DNA of 29,801 nucleotides from IMG/VR virus record IMGVR_UViG_3300006565_000010, positions 1 to 29,801 of that record; one strand, written 5' to 3'. The translations under genes were made by a program, and so were the position numbers. Below, piece by piece: positions 15,293 through 24,402 of this stretch. Numbering within the stretch: position 1 is the stretch's first letter; each line of letters opens with the position of its first letter. The notes beneath the pieces were generated by a model that saw only the letters and a program-made list of their open reading frames with translations, was not told where the DNA came from and did no database searches. Origin of the DNA: a virus.

Positions 15293-15447
15293 GCGCTGAC
15301 GTAGGTATCGAAGAAGTTATTGCTTCTTTGAGTGAGCGTGGGAAGCTGGAATGGGAAATCGCTTTGATGCGAGTTCACATTGCCCAGCTTGAAGCGGCTC
15401 AATGTTCGTGTGACTGCGATAAATGTGGGACGGAAAGTACTGAATAG
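15289..15447 (+). CDS. Small Cys-cluster protein (52 aa)
   Basis: The ATG at 15289 overlaps the TGA of the preceding gene by four bases (ATGA). The 52-residue product has an amphipathic helix (EEVIASLSERGKLEWEIALM, then RVHIAQLEAAQ) and ends with a tight cysteine cluster CSCDCDKCG: four Cys within eight residues, able to bind a metal ion. I recognise no family. It precedes the internal virion protein block, whose first gene has a strong ribosome-binding site starting right after this stop. Confidence 0.65.
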   Translation: MSADVGIEEVIASLSERGKLEWEIALMRVHIAQLEAAQCSCDCDKCGTESTE

Positions 15448-15459
15448 TAGGAGGCCACG

Positions 15460-16563
15460 GTGGGAATTAGACTTGTTGATCCGCATATAGCTAATAGAAC
15501 GAGGGCTCGCAAGAACCGTAATCTTTCTAATTCATCTTATACTGTTCCTAACCTTGATGGTCGTACTGGGGTTATGGGTGCGACTAAGCGTGGGGCTAAT
15601 GTTGTTGATGCTGGGGAGCGTGATGCTCCCAAGTTCCCGCCTGCGTTTACAGGCAAAGGTGCCAATAGTAGTGCTGCTTTGGGTAGTCTTGAGGGTTTGA
15701 CGGGCCAGTATGGTGGGAATACTGGTTCCGCTTCTCGACGTGCAGAGAATAAGGCTGCGATAGCTCAGTTGATTGCTGATAATAAAGCAAAGAATGCTTT
15801 GGGTGACCATATGCGCCAGAATCCCTGGGCATATGGCGATAAGTATCGCACAAGTTCTACCCCTGGTTTAGATGCTGCTATAGATTTTGGTGTCGCTCAG
15901 CGTACTCCTACTAGTCTTGGGCAGGGTGGCCCTTCGATGACTGATTTGGAGTCTTACGCTTTCGATAACCCTGTTGCTACTGGTAGTGCTACTAGCGACA
16001 CTGGTGGCGACGACACCACTGGGGGTAGTGTCTTAGACGCCATAGAAGCCGACTTGATGTCTGGTGGGCGCCAGTTCGGTGATATGAGAACTTTGCAGAA
16101 TGCGTTAGTGCAGCTTCGTGGTTCTTTGAATGCGAATGAGTTGCAGCGTTCTCGCAGATTAGAAGATTTTGCTTTGATGATTGATAGATATCGACGCCAA
16201 GCGGATCGTATGCGTCGCCAGATTCCTGGTGGTTTTAATCGTCGCGGGATGTTAAATAGCGGCCAGTTTGATCGCGGTATGGGCGAGTTCGAGAGTCAAG
16301 TTATTCGTGACGAGTTAGAACAGCGTCATAAGTTACAACGTGCGCTGCAGGATCTTGGCTTCTCTGATCGTGCTGCAGGGCATACTTTCGATGAGACTAT
16401 CCGTGAGAATGCCATTTCTGATGCTTTAGCTTCAGCAGCGAAAGCATCTGCTATCTCTATTCCTGGGCTAGACGGTGGCTTTACACCTGTGGGTGACAAC
16501 ATGATGAATAAATATGGGGATGCTTATATGAACTCTTTAATTCAAAGCATGTTTAAGGATTAG
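15460..16563 (+). CDS. Putative internal virion/ejection protein 1 (367 aa)
   Basis: The GTG start follows AGTAGGAGGCC. The product has a basic N-terminus (MGIRLVDPHIANRTRARKNR) and a long Gly/Ser/Thr/Ala-rich, low-hydrophobicity region to about residue 200. A helical C-terminal half follows with many Arg/Gln/Asp (LVQLRGSLNANELQRSRRLE, then DFALMIDRYRRQADRMRRQI), GFNRRGMLNSGQFDRGMGEF, and a further helix. The RRGMLNSGQFDRG segment is reminiscent of internal and tail-related phage proteins that start as helical bundles. It is the first of three long genes between fibres and lysin, a place where podoviruses encode ejection proteins. Function is inferred from place and composition. Confidence 0.6.
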   Translation: MGIRLVDPHIANRTRARKNRNLSNSSYTVPNLDGRTGVMGATKRGANVVDAGERDAPKFPPAFTGKGANSSAALGSLEGLTGQYGGNTGSASRRAENKAAIAQLIADNKAKNALGDHMRQNPWAYGDKYRTSSTPGLDAAIDFGVAQRTPTSLGQGGPSMTDLESYAFDNPVATGSATSDTGGDDTTGGSVLDAIEADLMSGGRQFGDMRTLQNALVQLRGSLNANELQRSRRLEDFALMIDRYRRQADRMRRQIPGGFNRRGMLNSGQFDRGMGEFESQVIRDELEQRHKLQRALQDLGFSDRAAGHTFDETIRENAISDALASAAKASAISIPGLDGGFTPVGDNMMNKYGDAYMNSLIQSMFKD

Positions 16564-16571
16564 GGACTGAT

Positions 16572-17939
16572 ATGAGTAACGGACAACCAAAAACTATTCC
16601 AGATTCAGCTTTATCGCCAGAAGAACAAAAAGAGCTTGCTGCTTTTAGAGAACTAACAGGCAATACTGATCCGTTGTCTTTGAAAGGCACACTAGGTTTT
16701 AATGACGGGGGCGGTGCCGTAGGCAATCTTTGGTCTGATCTAGGTGATGGTTTGCAAGGGCTAATGGATGCCCCGCAAGCGGCTTTAGATGATTTAGACC
16801 AATTTTTGTTTGGGGATTACCCAGAACGAACTGGTCCTCCTAGGGGGCCGCATGGTCCTGGGAGAGATGAGTTAGCTAAAGCTGAGCAGAATCTAAGGAT
16901 ACAAGGATACAAAGAAGGCGCTGATGGCCCGTTTATGGGTCCTTGGGGCTCAGGGCAATTCAAGTCTGGGCATGGTTCTAGCACTGCGGTTAATCCCGAA
17001 TGGCAAGAACCAGGTTTCTATTTATCTGAGGATAATGTTCGGGGTCGTTTTGATGATTTGCTTGCTCTTTACGATCAGTTACATAGTTCTGATTCAGAAG
17101 CAGCAAAAAGTTATTTTGACACAATCCAGGCTTACATAGGGGATTCTGGTACTCGGGGCGCTAACCAAATTCAATCCGACACTGATGTTATCAATCGTCA
17201 ACTTGACGATATGTGGGAAAATAGTTTTGGAGTCGATGGCCGAGAAGCTAAGAATGATCTCCGATTTGAGGCAGAGTTTCAAAATGCTATACAAGGCATG
17301 GAAGATACCCAGGAAGCTGCAGATGCTCGTTTAGGAACTTGGGGTATTGATCCGCAACGGTGGACTGCTGGTGCTGGGGCCGAAACTGCTGCGTTGTTGA
17401 CTTCGCAGGCAATGAATGGTGCTCGTTTCGCTAATGAAATGGGTGCCATTATGAAAATGGCTCACGGGATGGCTAATGCTCGCGTGAATCAAGGTATGGC
17501 CGCCGAGGCTCGTAATCTTGCTAACACGGTTTCTCAATTAGGGTTACAAGCGCAGCTTCAGTACAAGTCAAATATTCAGCAAATTGATCGAGAGTTGCTG
17601 ATGAATAAGATTGGTGTTGAGCAAGCAAGTATGGCTTTGAATGCTGCGGAAGAAGCAGCTTTGGATAAAAGTTTGGCTGCTATGCAGGCTTACCAAATTT
17701 TGGGAGCGATGACAAATACTTCTTCAAAGCAGTGGATGGCTGCGGACCAAGTTGGGATTACAGATGACTTGTTTGCGCGGACACCTTTGATTCCGTCTTT
17801 GCCTGACACTGATCGGCCTTTGGGTGCCACAGCTATTCATCCAGAAGGATTCGAATATCCTTTCCCAGTTAGTTATAAGGATATAGGGGAACTAAATCAA
17901 ATTATTGAAACTTATTTGCAGATGGACAGAAACGCCTAG
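16572..17939 (+). CDS. Putative internal virion/ejection protein 2 (455 aa)
   Basis: The ATG at 16572 follows a weak AGGGACTG ribosome-binding site, eight bases after the previous stop. The protein has a Gly/Pro-rich N-terminal third (GGGAVGNLWSDLGDGLQGLM; PERTGPPRGPHGPG) and then mainly Ala/Gln/Met-rich helices (TAALLTSQAMNGARFANEMG, then AIMKMAHGMANARVNQGMAA; LGLQAQLQYKSNIQQIDREL). Such Ala- and Met-rich helices without a signal peptide are typical of podovirus ejection proteins, which leave the head with DNA and build a conduit through the envelope. It has no recognised catalytic motif. It sits directly before the giant third member of the set. Confidence 0.6.
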   Translation: MSNGQPKTIPDSALSPEEQKELAAFRELTGNTDPLSLKGTLGFNDGGGAVGNLWSDLGDGLQGLMDAPQAALDDLDQFLFGDYPERTGPPRGPHGPGRDELAKAEQNLRIQGYKEGADGPFMGPWGSGQFKSGHGSSTAVNPEWQEPGFYLSEDNVRGRFDDLLALYDQLHSSDSEAAKSYFDTIQAYIGDSGTRGANQIQSDTDVINRQLDDMWENSFGVDGREAKNDLRFEAEFQNAIQGMEDTQEAADARLGTWGIDPQRWTAGAGAETAALLTSQAMNGARFANEMGAIMKMAHGMANARVNQGMAAEARNLANTVSQLGLQAQLQYKSNIQQIDRELLMNKIGVEQASMALNAAEEAALDKSLAAMQAYQILGAMTNTSSKQWMAADQVGITDDLFARTPLIPSLPDTDRPLGATAIHPEGFEYPFPVSYKDIGELNQIIETYLQMDRNA

Positions 17940-17945
17940 GAAGCT

Positions 17946-20900
17946 ATGGCCGACAGAAAAGATATATTGGCCGCACTTAAATCTGCGCCTGGTTTAGATC
18001 TATCTCCTGATTCTGGGCATATAGATTTAAGTCCAGATACTCCTATGTTGGGAACGCATGATCCCACTAATCCGTGGGGTCTAGAATTAAATCTGCCAAC
18101 CCCTCGCCCTGTTGGGGGCGATGGGTTTTTGGGTCCCCTTGGTCAAGTTATTGACATTATAGATACGCCTAGAGCCGCAATTATGTCTACTGTCAAAGAG
18201 GTTACGGACCTTGTGCAGGGTGAAGGTTTTTCTGGGAAAGACTGGTGGAACCAAACTTCTGATAATTATATGTTTGGTGACCTTTTGCAAGATGAAGGCT
18301 GGGGGACTGGCACTGGCTGGGATATAGCTCTTGGTTTGCCTATCGACATTTTGTTGGATCCTGTTACTTATGCTTTGTCTCCTTTGAAGGCTGCAGGGAT
18401 GCTTGCCCGTGGCACGATTGGGGCCAAGGGTGTTGCTGTAAAGATGCAGAATGTAGCGAAGGCTTCAAGCAAAGCTGCTTATGCTGCAGATAAAGCTGGA
18501 GATGCGGCGGGTGCTGCGAAACATGCTGCTAAAGCGGATGAATATAATGCTGCTGCCGCTGCTGTTGTGAAAAATAATGCTATTCAAGCTGCTCCTAAAA
18601 AGATTCTTGAAGAGATGGGCTTTGATGTAGCAAAGGGTATGACGTTTAGTGTGCCTTTGACAGGTCGTGTTGGACGTAAAGTCGTTGAACGTCCTTTGGA
18701 TCGAGTGTTGGGTGGTTTGCTTTCTAAGGTTTTAGATCCGAGGCGGATCAAGCAGCTTCCTAAGTTTATGATTGATGATGCAGGTTTCGATCTTTGGAGC
18801 AATACTGCTAAGGCGCAGAAGAATCGTGACCTTGTTCAGAAAGCTATGTATCGTCTTAAGCGGGGCGAAAACATAGACAATCTGGCAGATGCGGCAACCA
18901 TGAAGAGTGTTCGCCAAGCCGCAAAGATGGCTAATCAAATGGCTGTTGATGTCCCTGGGGTTCTTATTCCTGGGACTTATGGTTTAGCTACTAAGGTTGC
19001 TTTGGGCCCTGGCAGGTTGTGGGGAACCGCTATGGTTCGTACTCCTTTCATGGACGATATGCACAAAGCTTTTGCTTCTGGTGAAAGCGGTGCTGTAAAA
19101 CGCATGATGCGTGGTACGGGTTTGCGAGCTAAAAATCTTACAGATGAGGACAGGCTTGTTGGTCTGGCTATGTGGGATAATTTGCAAACAGCTTTAACTG
19201 CTGAAAGAACTTTTGGTGTTCAGTTTGGTGAACGGGTTGCTGGTTTACGTCAAACGATAGACGAGATTAATGAAAGTCTTGTTGCTGCTGGTAGAGATGA
19301 GATCACCCCTGAGGATATGATGCGTTGGGGCCAGATCGACGATGCTGCCAATATGACTCCTGAGGCACGTCGATTAGCTGGGCTTGAAGAGGTATTTGGT
19401 CCAGGGCAAGGTGAAGTTCTTCCTTCTAAGTGGGAAGCGCAAATTAAGATTAAAGAATTTTGGGAAGGTGTCAGGAAAGATTTCAATGCGGCTTTAGCCC
19501 GAGAAGGCGAAGAGGGTTTTGGAAGCATCGATGAAATGCTTGACGATTTCTATGTTGCCCGTTTCATAGATTTAGAAACGGAAATAGGAAAAAAGATTGT
19601 AGACAAAGGACGCTGGACTCCGCCTGCAGATGCACGACATACTCAAGGTTTGCGAGGTAGTCCAACTAAGTTGCGTGAGTATAAGCCAGGAGAAACTTTC
19701 TTAGGGAAGCTTTTGGTTTCACCTGCTGAGCATCCGCAAGGTTTAAGCATTGTGGATCAGATGCGAGTTATTGGTAAAGATGTCGTGGGTCCAGAGTTCA
19801 GGTCCATGTACTCTGAACAATTTTGGGATGTGGCTGATCGTTACGGGAAGGTAATGAAGTCACGGGCTCGCCATCAACGCTGGATTAATGAGCTAGAAAA
19901 TTCTGCAATTCTTCAAAGAGGAACGATGCAGGCGGATGGCATTGCTTTTAAGTATGACACCGATGTCGTTAATCAATTAGAAGATCTAATTAAGGCCATC
20001 AATAAAGAACGCGGAAAATTTCAAAAAGATATTCTTAGTTCTAATGAGGATATAGAGAAGCTTCGAGAGACTGCTGTTGCTTCTTTAGATCAGGTAGATG
20101 AGGTTTCTCAAGCTGCTGGGGCTGTCCTTGTACGCTTGAATAACCAGTTGACTGATGTCCAAACTGTTCTTAACGAGTTTGAAGAAATAGCTGGTGTAGC
20201 TGGATTTAGCCCTAAAGCTAAACAGTATCTATTGGATCTTCTTGACGGCAAAATGGCGACAAGAAGCTCCAAGGAAGCTGCTTTAGAAGCTGAAATTCTT
20301 GAAGAGATTGTTGAGTTTATTGAGCCTTTAGCCCAGAAGCTTGCAAAGTTGCGCCAAGCGCAGAATCAGTTGCAAGAAACTATTGGGATGGCCCACAGGG
20401 AAGGCGTCCAAGTTGGTGCTACTCCTCGGAATGTTGCTTGGGATGACATGCTTGAAGTCCCAACTAAAGACCGTGGATATGCTACTGATCTTCAGAATTT
20501 CTTAACAAAGCTAGACGCTGAGATTACAGACTTAGAAAAGTTCATGCGTTATGTCACTGGGAATTTACATACCAGTGCTTTGGCCGATGAGACTGTCGAA
20601 ATGATGGAAACATTAGTCAAGTTAAGTGATGATATTAAGGATCCAAAATTTCCATTAGTTATTAGCGGAGAAACTGCAGCAGAAGGGGTACTTCGTCCTA
20701 AGAGGAGACTTTCCCCTGAGCGTATGCGTCAGCTTCGTCAGCCTCGTGGGACTGCGGAACCGCAGTTAGTTCAACGTCGCGAGGGAGGAAAATTTGCTGA
20801 AGGAAAAGAGATTAAATCTCGTGCTGCTTACAATTATGAAGAAACTATCGAGTCTCCTAATTTTCAAAAAATAACTATTGAGCAATTCACTGAAATGGAT

Positions 20901-23594
20901 TTGCCTTCTACGATTGTTGTTGAGCAGGTTTACACTTCGACGGGAGAAAAGATTGTTTGGCAGGTTGAGCATTCTGGTAGAACATTTGATTCTCGTACAG
21001 CGGCGATGGATCATGTTTATGAGGAACTTGGATATTTCAAAGTTCCTCGTGTCTTTCGGAATGAGAAGGGCCAGATTGTAAGCCAGACTTCGAAAGAGAA
21101 TGGTCATTGGGTTCGTAAGATTTCTGTTCCGAAAGAGTCACCTATCCGCAAAACGAAGAAGGGCAATACTTGGGCTGATCTTTTTGAGCGGATGGGGAAT
21201 TTATCTAATGAGTTAAATGCTGAACAGATTTTGGTAACTAATCAGTTAGATGATGTTGTTGAGCGTGTAGCCAATTTAAGGAATAGTCTTGAAGCTTCTC
21301 CAGTGATGATGGGGCTTAATGAAGATTTGGCTCGCTTGGATGCTTATATCAATACCACTCAGGGAACTCGGCAATGGTTTATTCAATTAGCTAACCGTGG
21401 TCGTCCCAATAAATACGGTTGGTCGGGTACAGGTCGGCCAAAGGGTGCTGAAGGTAAGAGCGATTATTGGTTGGGGAAACAGCGAGGCATGTCTGATGAA
21501 GATATTGCCCATAGGTACCAAACTAGGGCTCAACCTAGAACTAAAGGTGGTAAACCAGAACCTGCCCGCAAGGGCGCTAAGGTTGCGCCAGGTGAGACTG
21601 CTGCTGCTCGTTGGGTGAGTGGAGTTGTTGAAGGCGATTTGAATGATGCCCATAGACAATTCGATATAGATCGACTTCGGTATTACGCCGATGAAGGGAT
21701 AGAACCTCCTGATCTTTATGTTGGTGCGAGACAAGAGCATGAAGATCTTCTAAAGGTCAAGAATCAAATTAATGAGCAAATTGCCATTCAGCAGAATCTT
21801 ATTGATGAGGCTGTCCAGAAAGCTAAAGTTGCCGAACAAGCTGCTTATCAAGCTCGGGCTAACCAAGCTGACGATATCCAGAATTATGCTTTGCATAAAG
21901 CTGAAGCAGATGCTCGCAAACTTCAGCTTGAAGCTGAGGTTGCTAGCTTAAGAGAATCTGGTTCTATTGTAGATTTCTTTAGGTCTGCCCCTACTCCAGA
22001 TGAAGCAATTCTGAGGGTGCTTGCTGATCGAGGGCTCTACAGCAAAGCTTTAGATGCTTATGGCGAAGCTCAGTCTAATTTCTTGCTTTCTTATCGGGGG
22101 ATGCAACAAACTTTAACTCCTGGTGGTCAGTCTTACGTTGCTGGCGGTTTAAGCGAAACTGGTTTTCAAATGTTTGAAGAAGCTCTCATGGCTGGGGCTA
22201 AGCTTCACGACTTTGACGAAGTTGGAAAGTTCCTTAAGGGATATAGGCAACTTGCGAACTGGTGGAAATCACAAGCCGTGACCACGCCAGGTTTCATTAT
22301 CCGCAACCTTATGGGCGGTATGTGGATTAACTCGATGGTCGCTGGAGTTGAGTTTGGGACCCACAGCAAAGTAATAGGCATGACTAAAGCTGCGGCTTCA
22401 GCAGGCAACGGGGATGTTCTTGCAGGTATGCGTCAGCTAGCTGCTTCTGACGGTCCTGTCCGTTTAGAAGGTATTTCTGGACTGGGTGGTGCTCGCAAAG
22501 CAGGCGCAGAAGATTTTAGAGATTTGCTAGAACTAATGGAAAGCGGTTCTGTCGGATCTGGTCAATCATGGTCTGAAATTATCACCAATGTTGATCAGGC
22601 CGCTGTGTTGCGACCGTACCAAAGAAGGCAAGGCAAATTGGGTGGCGCCCAAAGCGGTTTGGGGGCAGGCTGGACAGAAGGCACATGGAAGCCTTGGTCT
22701 GCTGATTTCAAAATGTCTAGAGCTATCCGTTCACAGAACGAGCGTGCAGAGTTTGTTTTGCGTGCCTCTGTAGGTATGGATACTCTTGCCAAAGGTGGAG
22801 ATGTTGCTTCCGCTTACAGAAATATCACCAAGTATCATTTTGATTACGGAGATATCACAAATGTGGAGCGGCGAATCAAAGATGTGATTCCTTTCTACAC
22901 TTGGCAAAAAAATGTTATTCCTGTGTTGTTGGAGTCAATGGGACGTAAACCTCAGTCTTGGGGACGTTTGCTTCAAGTCAAGAAAGAACTTGAGCTTCAT
23001 TCTCCTCAGCAGGGATTAGTTCCTGATTATTTTGGTGAGAATATGGGAATCAGGTTGCCATTTAAGATTCCTGGGATCAAGGGCGGGCGTGTGTACGCTC
23101 TTCCAGATCTTCCTTTCAGGGATTTCCAAAGGTATTTGAAAGAACCAACTTCTCCTATTCGGGGACCTTTGGAGTCTGCATTTCCTTGGGTCAAGTTACC
23201 TGCCGAAATGTGGGCGACTAAGCAGACTTTCGCTGATATTCCTTTCATGGAAAGGTATCAGCAAGTTCCTTCTTGGGGTAAAATTCCTGGTCTAATGCCA
23301 ATATTAGGTGGTTTGGGTAAAGCCAAGAAAGCTAAAGACGGTACGTGGGTTATGAAAGATAACGATATTTATGCTGTTGATCAGTTCGTTCCTTTCTTTG
23401 GTCGTATGCGTAGAATGTTGCCTAATGAAGAGGCTAAGCAGCGTCGCCTTATGACAACTTGGGTGTCTACTATTTTCGGTGGCGGTTTTAGGGTTAATGA
23501 TCCGTTTGAAAAGCGTTCGCAATTTATTCGGGATCAGAAGAAATTTGCGAACGATATGCGTGACATCCTAGATATTGAAACAAGGCGAGTCTGA
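17946..23594 (+). CDS. Giant internal virion/ejection protein 3 (1882 aa)
   Basis: By far the largest gene in the window. Order of visible parts: a flexible N-terminus (1-100); a small amphipathic region (LPIDILLDPVTYALSPLKAA); an Ala-rich helical stretch (about 165-215); a long helical body; coiled coils at about 673-750 (VVNQLEDLIKAINKERGKFQ) and 774-814; a beta/loop insert (about 975-1075) followed by KENGHWVRKISVPK; another coiled coil (1264-1340, INEQIAIQQNLIDEAVQKAK); and a C-terminal domain that includes VTTPGFIIRNLMGGMWINSM (about 1441-1460). Near 1630-1665 lies HFDYGDITNVERRIKDVIPF and YTWQKN, a motif I recognise from large phage virion proteins. It probably enters the host with the DNA. 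I saw no transglycosylase or RNA polymerase motif. The next gene starts two bases after its stop. Confidence 0.7.
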   Translation: MADRKDILAALKSAPGLDLSPDSGHIDLSPDTPMLGTHDPTNPWGLELNLPTPRPVGGDGFLGPLGQVIDIIDTPRAAIMSTVKEVTDLVQGEGFSGKDWWNQTSDNYMFGDLLQDEGWGTGTGWDIALGLPIDILLDPVTYALSPLKAAGMLARGTIGAKGVAVKMQNVAKASSKAAYAADKAGDAAGAAKHAAKADEYNAAAAAVVKNNAIQAAPKKILEEMGFDVAKGMTFSVPLTGRVGRKVVERPLDRVLGGLLSKVLDPRRIKQLPKFMIDDAGFDLWSNTAKAQKNRDLVQKAMYRLKRGENIDNLADAATMKSVRQAAKMANQMAVDVPGVLIPGTYGLATKVALGPGRLWGTAMVRTPFMDDMHKAFASGESGAVKRMMRGTGLRAKNLTDEDRLVGLAMWDNLQTALTAERTFGVQFGERVAGLRQTIDEINESLVAAGRDEITPEDMMRWGQIDDAANMTPEARRLAGLEEVFGPGQGEVLPSKWEAQIKIKEFWEGVRKDFNAALAREGEEGFGSIDEMLDDFYVARFIDLETEIGKKIVDKGRWTPPADARHTQGLRGSPTKLREYKPGETFLGKLLVSPAEHPQGLSIVDQMRVIGKDVVGPEFRSMYSEQFWDVADRYGKVMKSRARHQRWINELENSAILQRGTMQADGIAFKYDTDVVNQLEDLIKAINKERGKFQKDILSSNEDIEKLRETAVASLDQVDEVSQAAGAVLVRLNNQLTDVQTVLNEFEEIAGVAGFSPKAKQYLLDLLDGKMATRSSKEAALEAEILEEIVEFIEPLAQKLAKLRQAQNQLQETIGMAHREGVQVGATPRNVAWDDMLEVPTKDRGYATDLQNFLTKLDAEITDLEKFMRYVTGNLHTSALADETVEMMETLVKLSDDIKDPKFPLVISGETAAEGVLRPKRRLSPERMRQLRQPRGTAEPQLVQRREGGKFAEGKEIKSRAAYNYEETIESPNFQKITIEQFTEMDLPSTIVVEQVYTSTGEKIVWQVEHSGRTFDSRTAAMDHVYEELGYFKVPRVFRNEKGQIVSQTSKENGHWVRKISVPKESPIRKTKKGNTWADLFERMGNLSNELNAEQILVTNQLDDVVERVANLRNSLEASPVMMGLNEDLARLDAYINTTQGTRQWFIQLANRGRPNKYGWSGTGRPKGAEGKSDYWLGKQRGMSDEDIAHRYQTRAQPRTKGGKPEPARKGAKVAPGETAAARWVSGVVEGDLNDAHRQFDIDRLRYYADEGIEPPDLYVGARQEHEDLLKVKNQINEQIAIQQNLIDEAVQKAKVAEQAAYQARANQADDIQNYALHKAEADARKLQLEAEVASLRESGSIVDFFRSAPTPDEAILRVLADRGLYSKALDAYGEAQSNFLLSYRGMQQTLTPGGQSYVAGGLSETGFQMFEEALMAGAKLHDFDEVGKFLKGYRQLANWWKSQAVTTPGFIIRNLMGGMWINSMVAGVEFGTHSKVIGMTKAAASAGNGDVLAGMRQLAASDGPVRLEGISGLGGARKAGAEDFRDLLELMESGSVGSGQSWSEIITNVDQAAVLRPYQRRQGKLGGAQSGLGAGWTEGTWKPWSADFKMSRAIRSQNERAEFVLRASVGMDTLAKGGDVASAYRNITKYHFDYGDITNVERRIKDVIPFYTWQKNVIPVLLESMGRKPQSWGRLLQVKKELELHSPQQGLVPDYFGENMGIRLPFKIPGIKGGRVYALPDLPFRDFQRYLKEPTSPIRGPLESAFPWVKLPAEMWATKQTFADIPFMERYQQVPSWGKIPGLMPILGGLGKAKKAKDGTWVMKDNDIYAVDQFVPFFGRMRRMLPNEEAKQRRLMTTWVSTIFGGGFRVNDPFEKRSQFIRDQKKFANDMRDILDIETRRV

Positions 23595-23595
23595 T

Positions 23596-24363
23596 ATGAG
23601 CCTGACTATTATTTCTCGGTCGGGCTGGGAAGCCCGACCTCCAAAGAAACCTTTCACGAAGCTGAAACGCTGGCGGGTTAAGGGAATTGTTTTGCACCAT
23701 AGCGGTGTAAAGAATGGCCCTTCTGGCGTGACTGCCGTTAAGCAGTACGAGCGTTTCCACATGGATTCTCGGGGCTGGAATGCTATTGCATATAACTGGC
23801 TTGTAGACGAGAAGGGTGTAGTTTACGAGGGGAGAGGCCCTGGTATTCAGTCTGGGGCTACGAAAGGTTGGAACAGTCGCACTGAAGCTATTTGCTATAC
23901 GGGCTGGGGAGCAGCGAAAGTTCCTAATGAGGCTTTGGTTTCGATTAAGGCTCTTATAAATGATATCCAAGGACGTTACGATCATGGACTCTGGGTTAAA
24001 GGACACAGAGACTTGGGTAATTCAACTTGCCCTGGTAATTGGCTTTATGACTGGCTTCGCGCAGGGATGCCCGTCGATGAAGGAGATTGGGCTCAGATCG
24101 ACTGGGCGTCGATCACAGCGCATTTAGATAGCCTAAAGGGGGTAGTGTCACACTCCCCCCTCTCCGCTCGTCGTAGGAGCCGTGGTGAGGCCGTGAGAGC
24201 CGTACAGCAGAGATTGAGTGACTTGGGGCATGAGCCTGGTGGTATTGACGGCATATTTGGCCGAAATACGGCCAGAGCCGTCAAAGAATTTCAAAAAAAG
24301 TTTGGGTTTCTTAAAGCAGATGGGATCGTAGGCGTACAAACTTGGGATGTCTTATTTGCGTAA
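23596..24363 (+). CDS. Endolysin: N-acetylmuramoyl-L-alanine amidase with peptidoglycan-binding domain
   Basis: The 255-residue endolysin cuts the bond between muramic acid and the peptide stem. Residues 5-150 form an Amidase_2/PGRP domain: ISRSGWEARPP start, zinc ligands His34 (VLHHSG), His137 (KGHRDL) and Cys145 (STCPG), and Tyr66 in NAIAYNWLV. A polar linker (residues 178-196, SLKGVVSHSPLSARRRSRG) leads to a PG_binding_1 domain (197-255: AVRAVQQRLSDLGHEPGGID, GIFGRNTARAVKEFQ, DGIVGVQTW). There is no signal peptide, so release needs a holin, encoded two genes downstream. The ATG at 23596 is preferred over an upstream TTG at 23575 inside the previous gene. A perfect hairpin lies in codons 8-15. 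Confidence 0.93.
   Translation: MSLTIISRSGWEARPPKKPFTKLKRWRVKGIVLHHSGVKNGPSGVTAVKQYERFHMDSRGWNAIAYNWLVDEKGVVYEGRGPGIQSGATKGWNSRTEAICYTGWGAAKVPNEALVSIKALINDIQGRYDHGLWVKGHRDLGNSTCPGNWLYDWLRAGMPVDEGDWAQIDWASITAHLDSLKGVVSHSPLSARRRSRGEAVRAVQQRLSDLGHEPGGIDGIFGRNTARAVKEFQKKFGFLKADGIVGVQTWDVLFA
23618..23639 (+). promoter_or_regulatory. Perfect 9-bp hairpin with GNRA-type loop inside the start of the endolysin gene
   Basis: GGTCGGGCT (23618-23626) pairs fully with AGCCCGACC (23631-23639) around loop GGGA, a GNRA-type tetraloop. It begins 22 bases downstream of the ATG. A stem here could slow early translation or protect the message. It encodes the conserved RSGWEARP part of the amidase, so coding constraint may explain it. 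Confidence 0.45.
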
Positions 24364-24402
24364 GTGGGCCAAAGTTGCTCTATTATAGGAAGTGAGGTAG
24401 CA
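24364..24402 (+). promoter_or_regulatory. Short leader before the lysis-accessory genes, possible -10 box
   Basis: Beginning directly after the endolysin stop, this leader has GTGGGCCA, TATTAT (24381-24386, a candidate -10 box) and GGAAGTGAGG as ribosome-binding site. GTGGGCCA sits 20 bases before TATAGGAAG, so the arrangement is a weak third version of the element at 3476 and 5962. No convincing -35 box is seen at 16-18 bases, so a promoter is possible but not established. Confidence 0.25.

Noticed and set aside
15061-15486. - strand 141-codon ORF over small genes
   Set aside because: Ser/Arg-rich low-complexity product lying opposite two coupled + strand genes with good ribosome-binding sites.
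20766-21107. - strand 113-codon ORF within the giant virion gene
   Set aside because: It lies fully inside a long continuous + strand coding region, with no ribosome-binding site or family pattern.
24138-24159. GGGGGTAGTG/CACTCCCCCC stem in the endolysin linker as a terminator
   Set aside because: It has a mismatch, is inside the coding region and has no following T-run.
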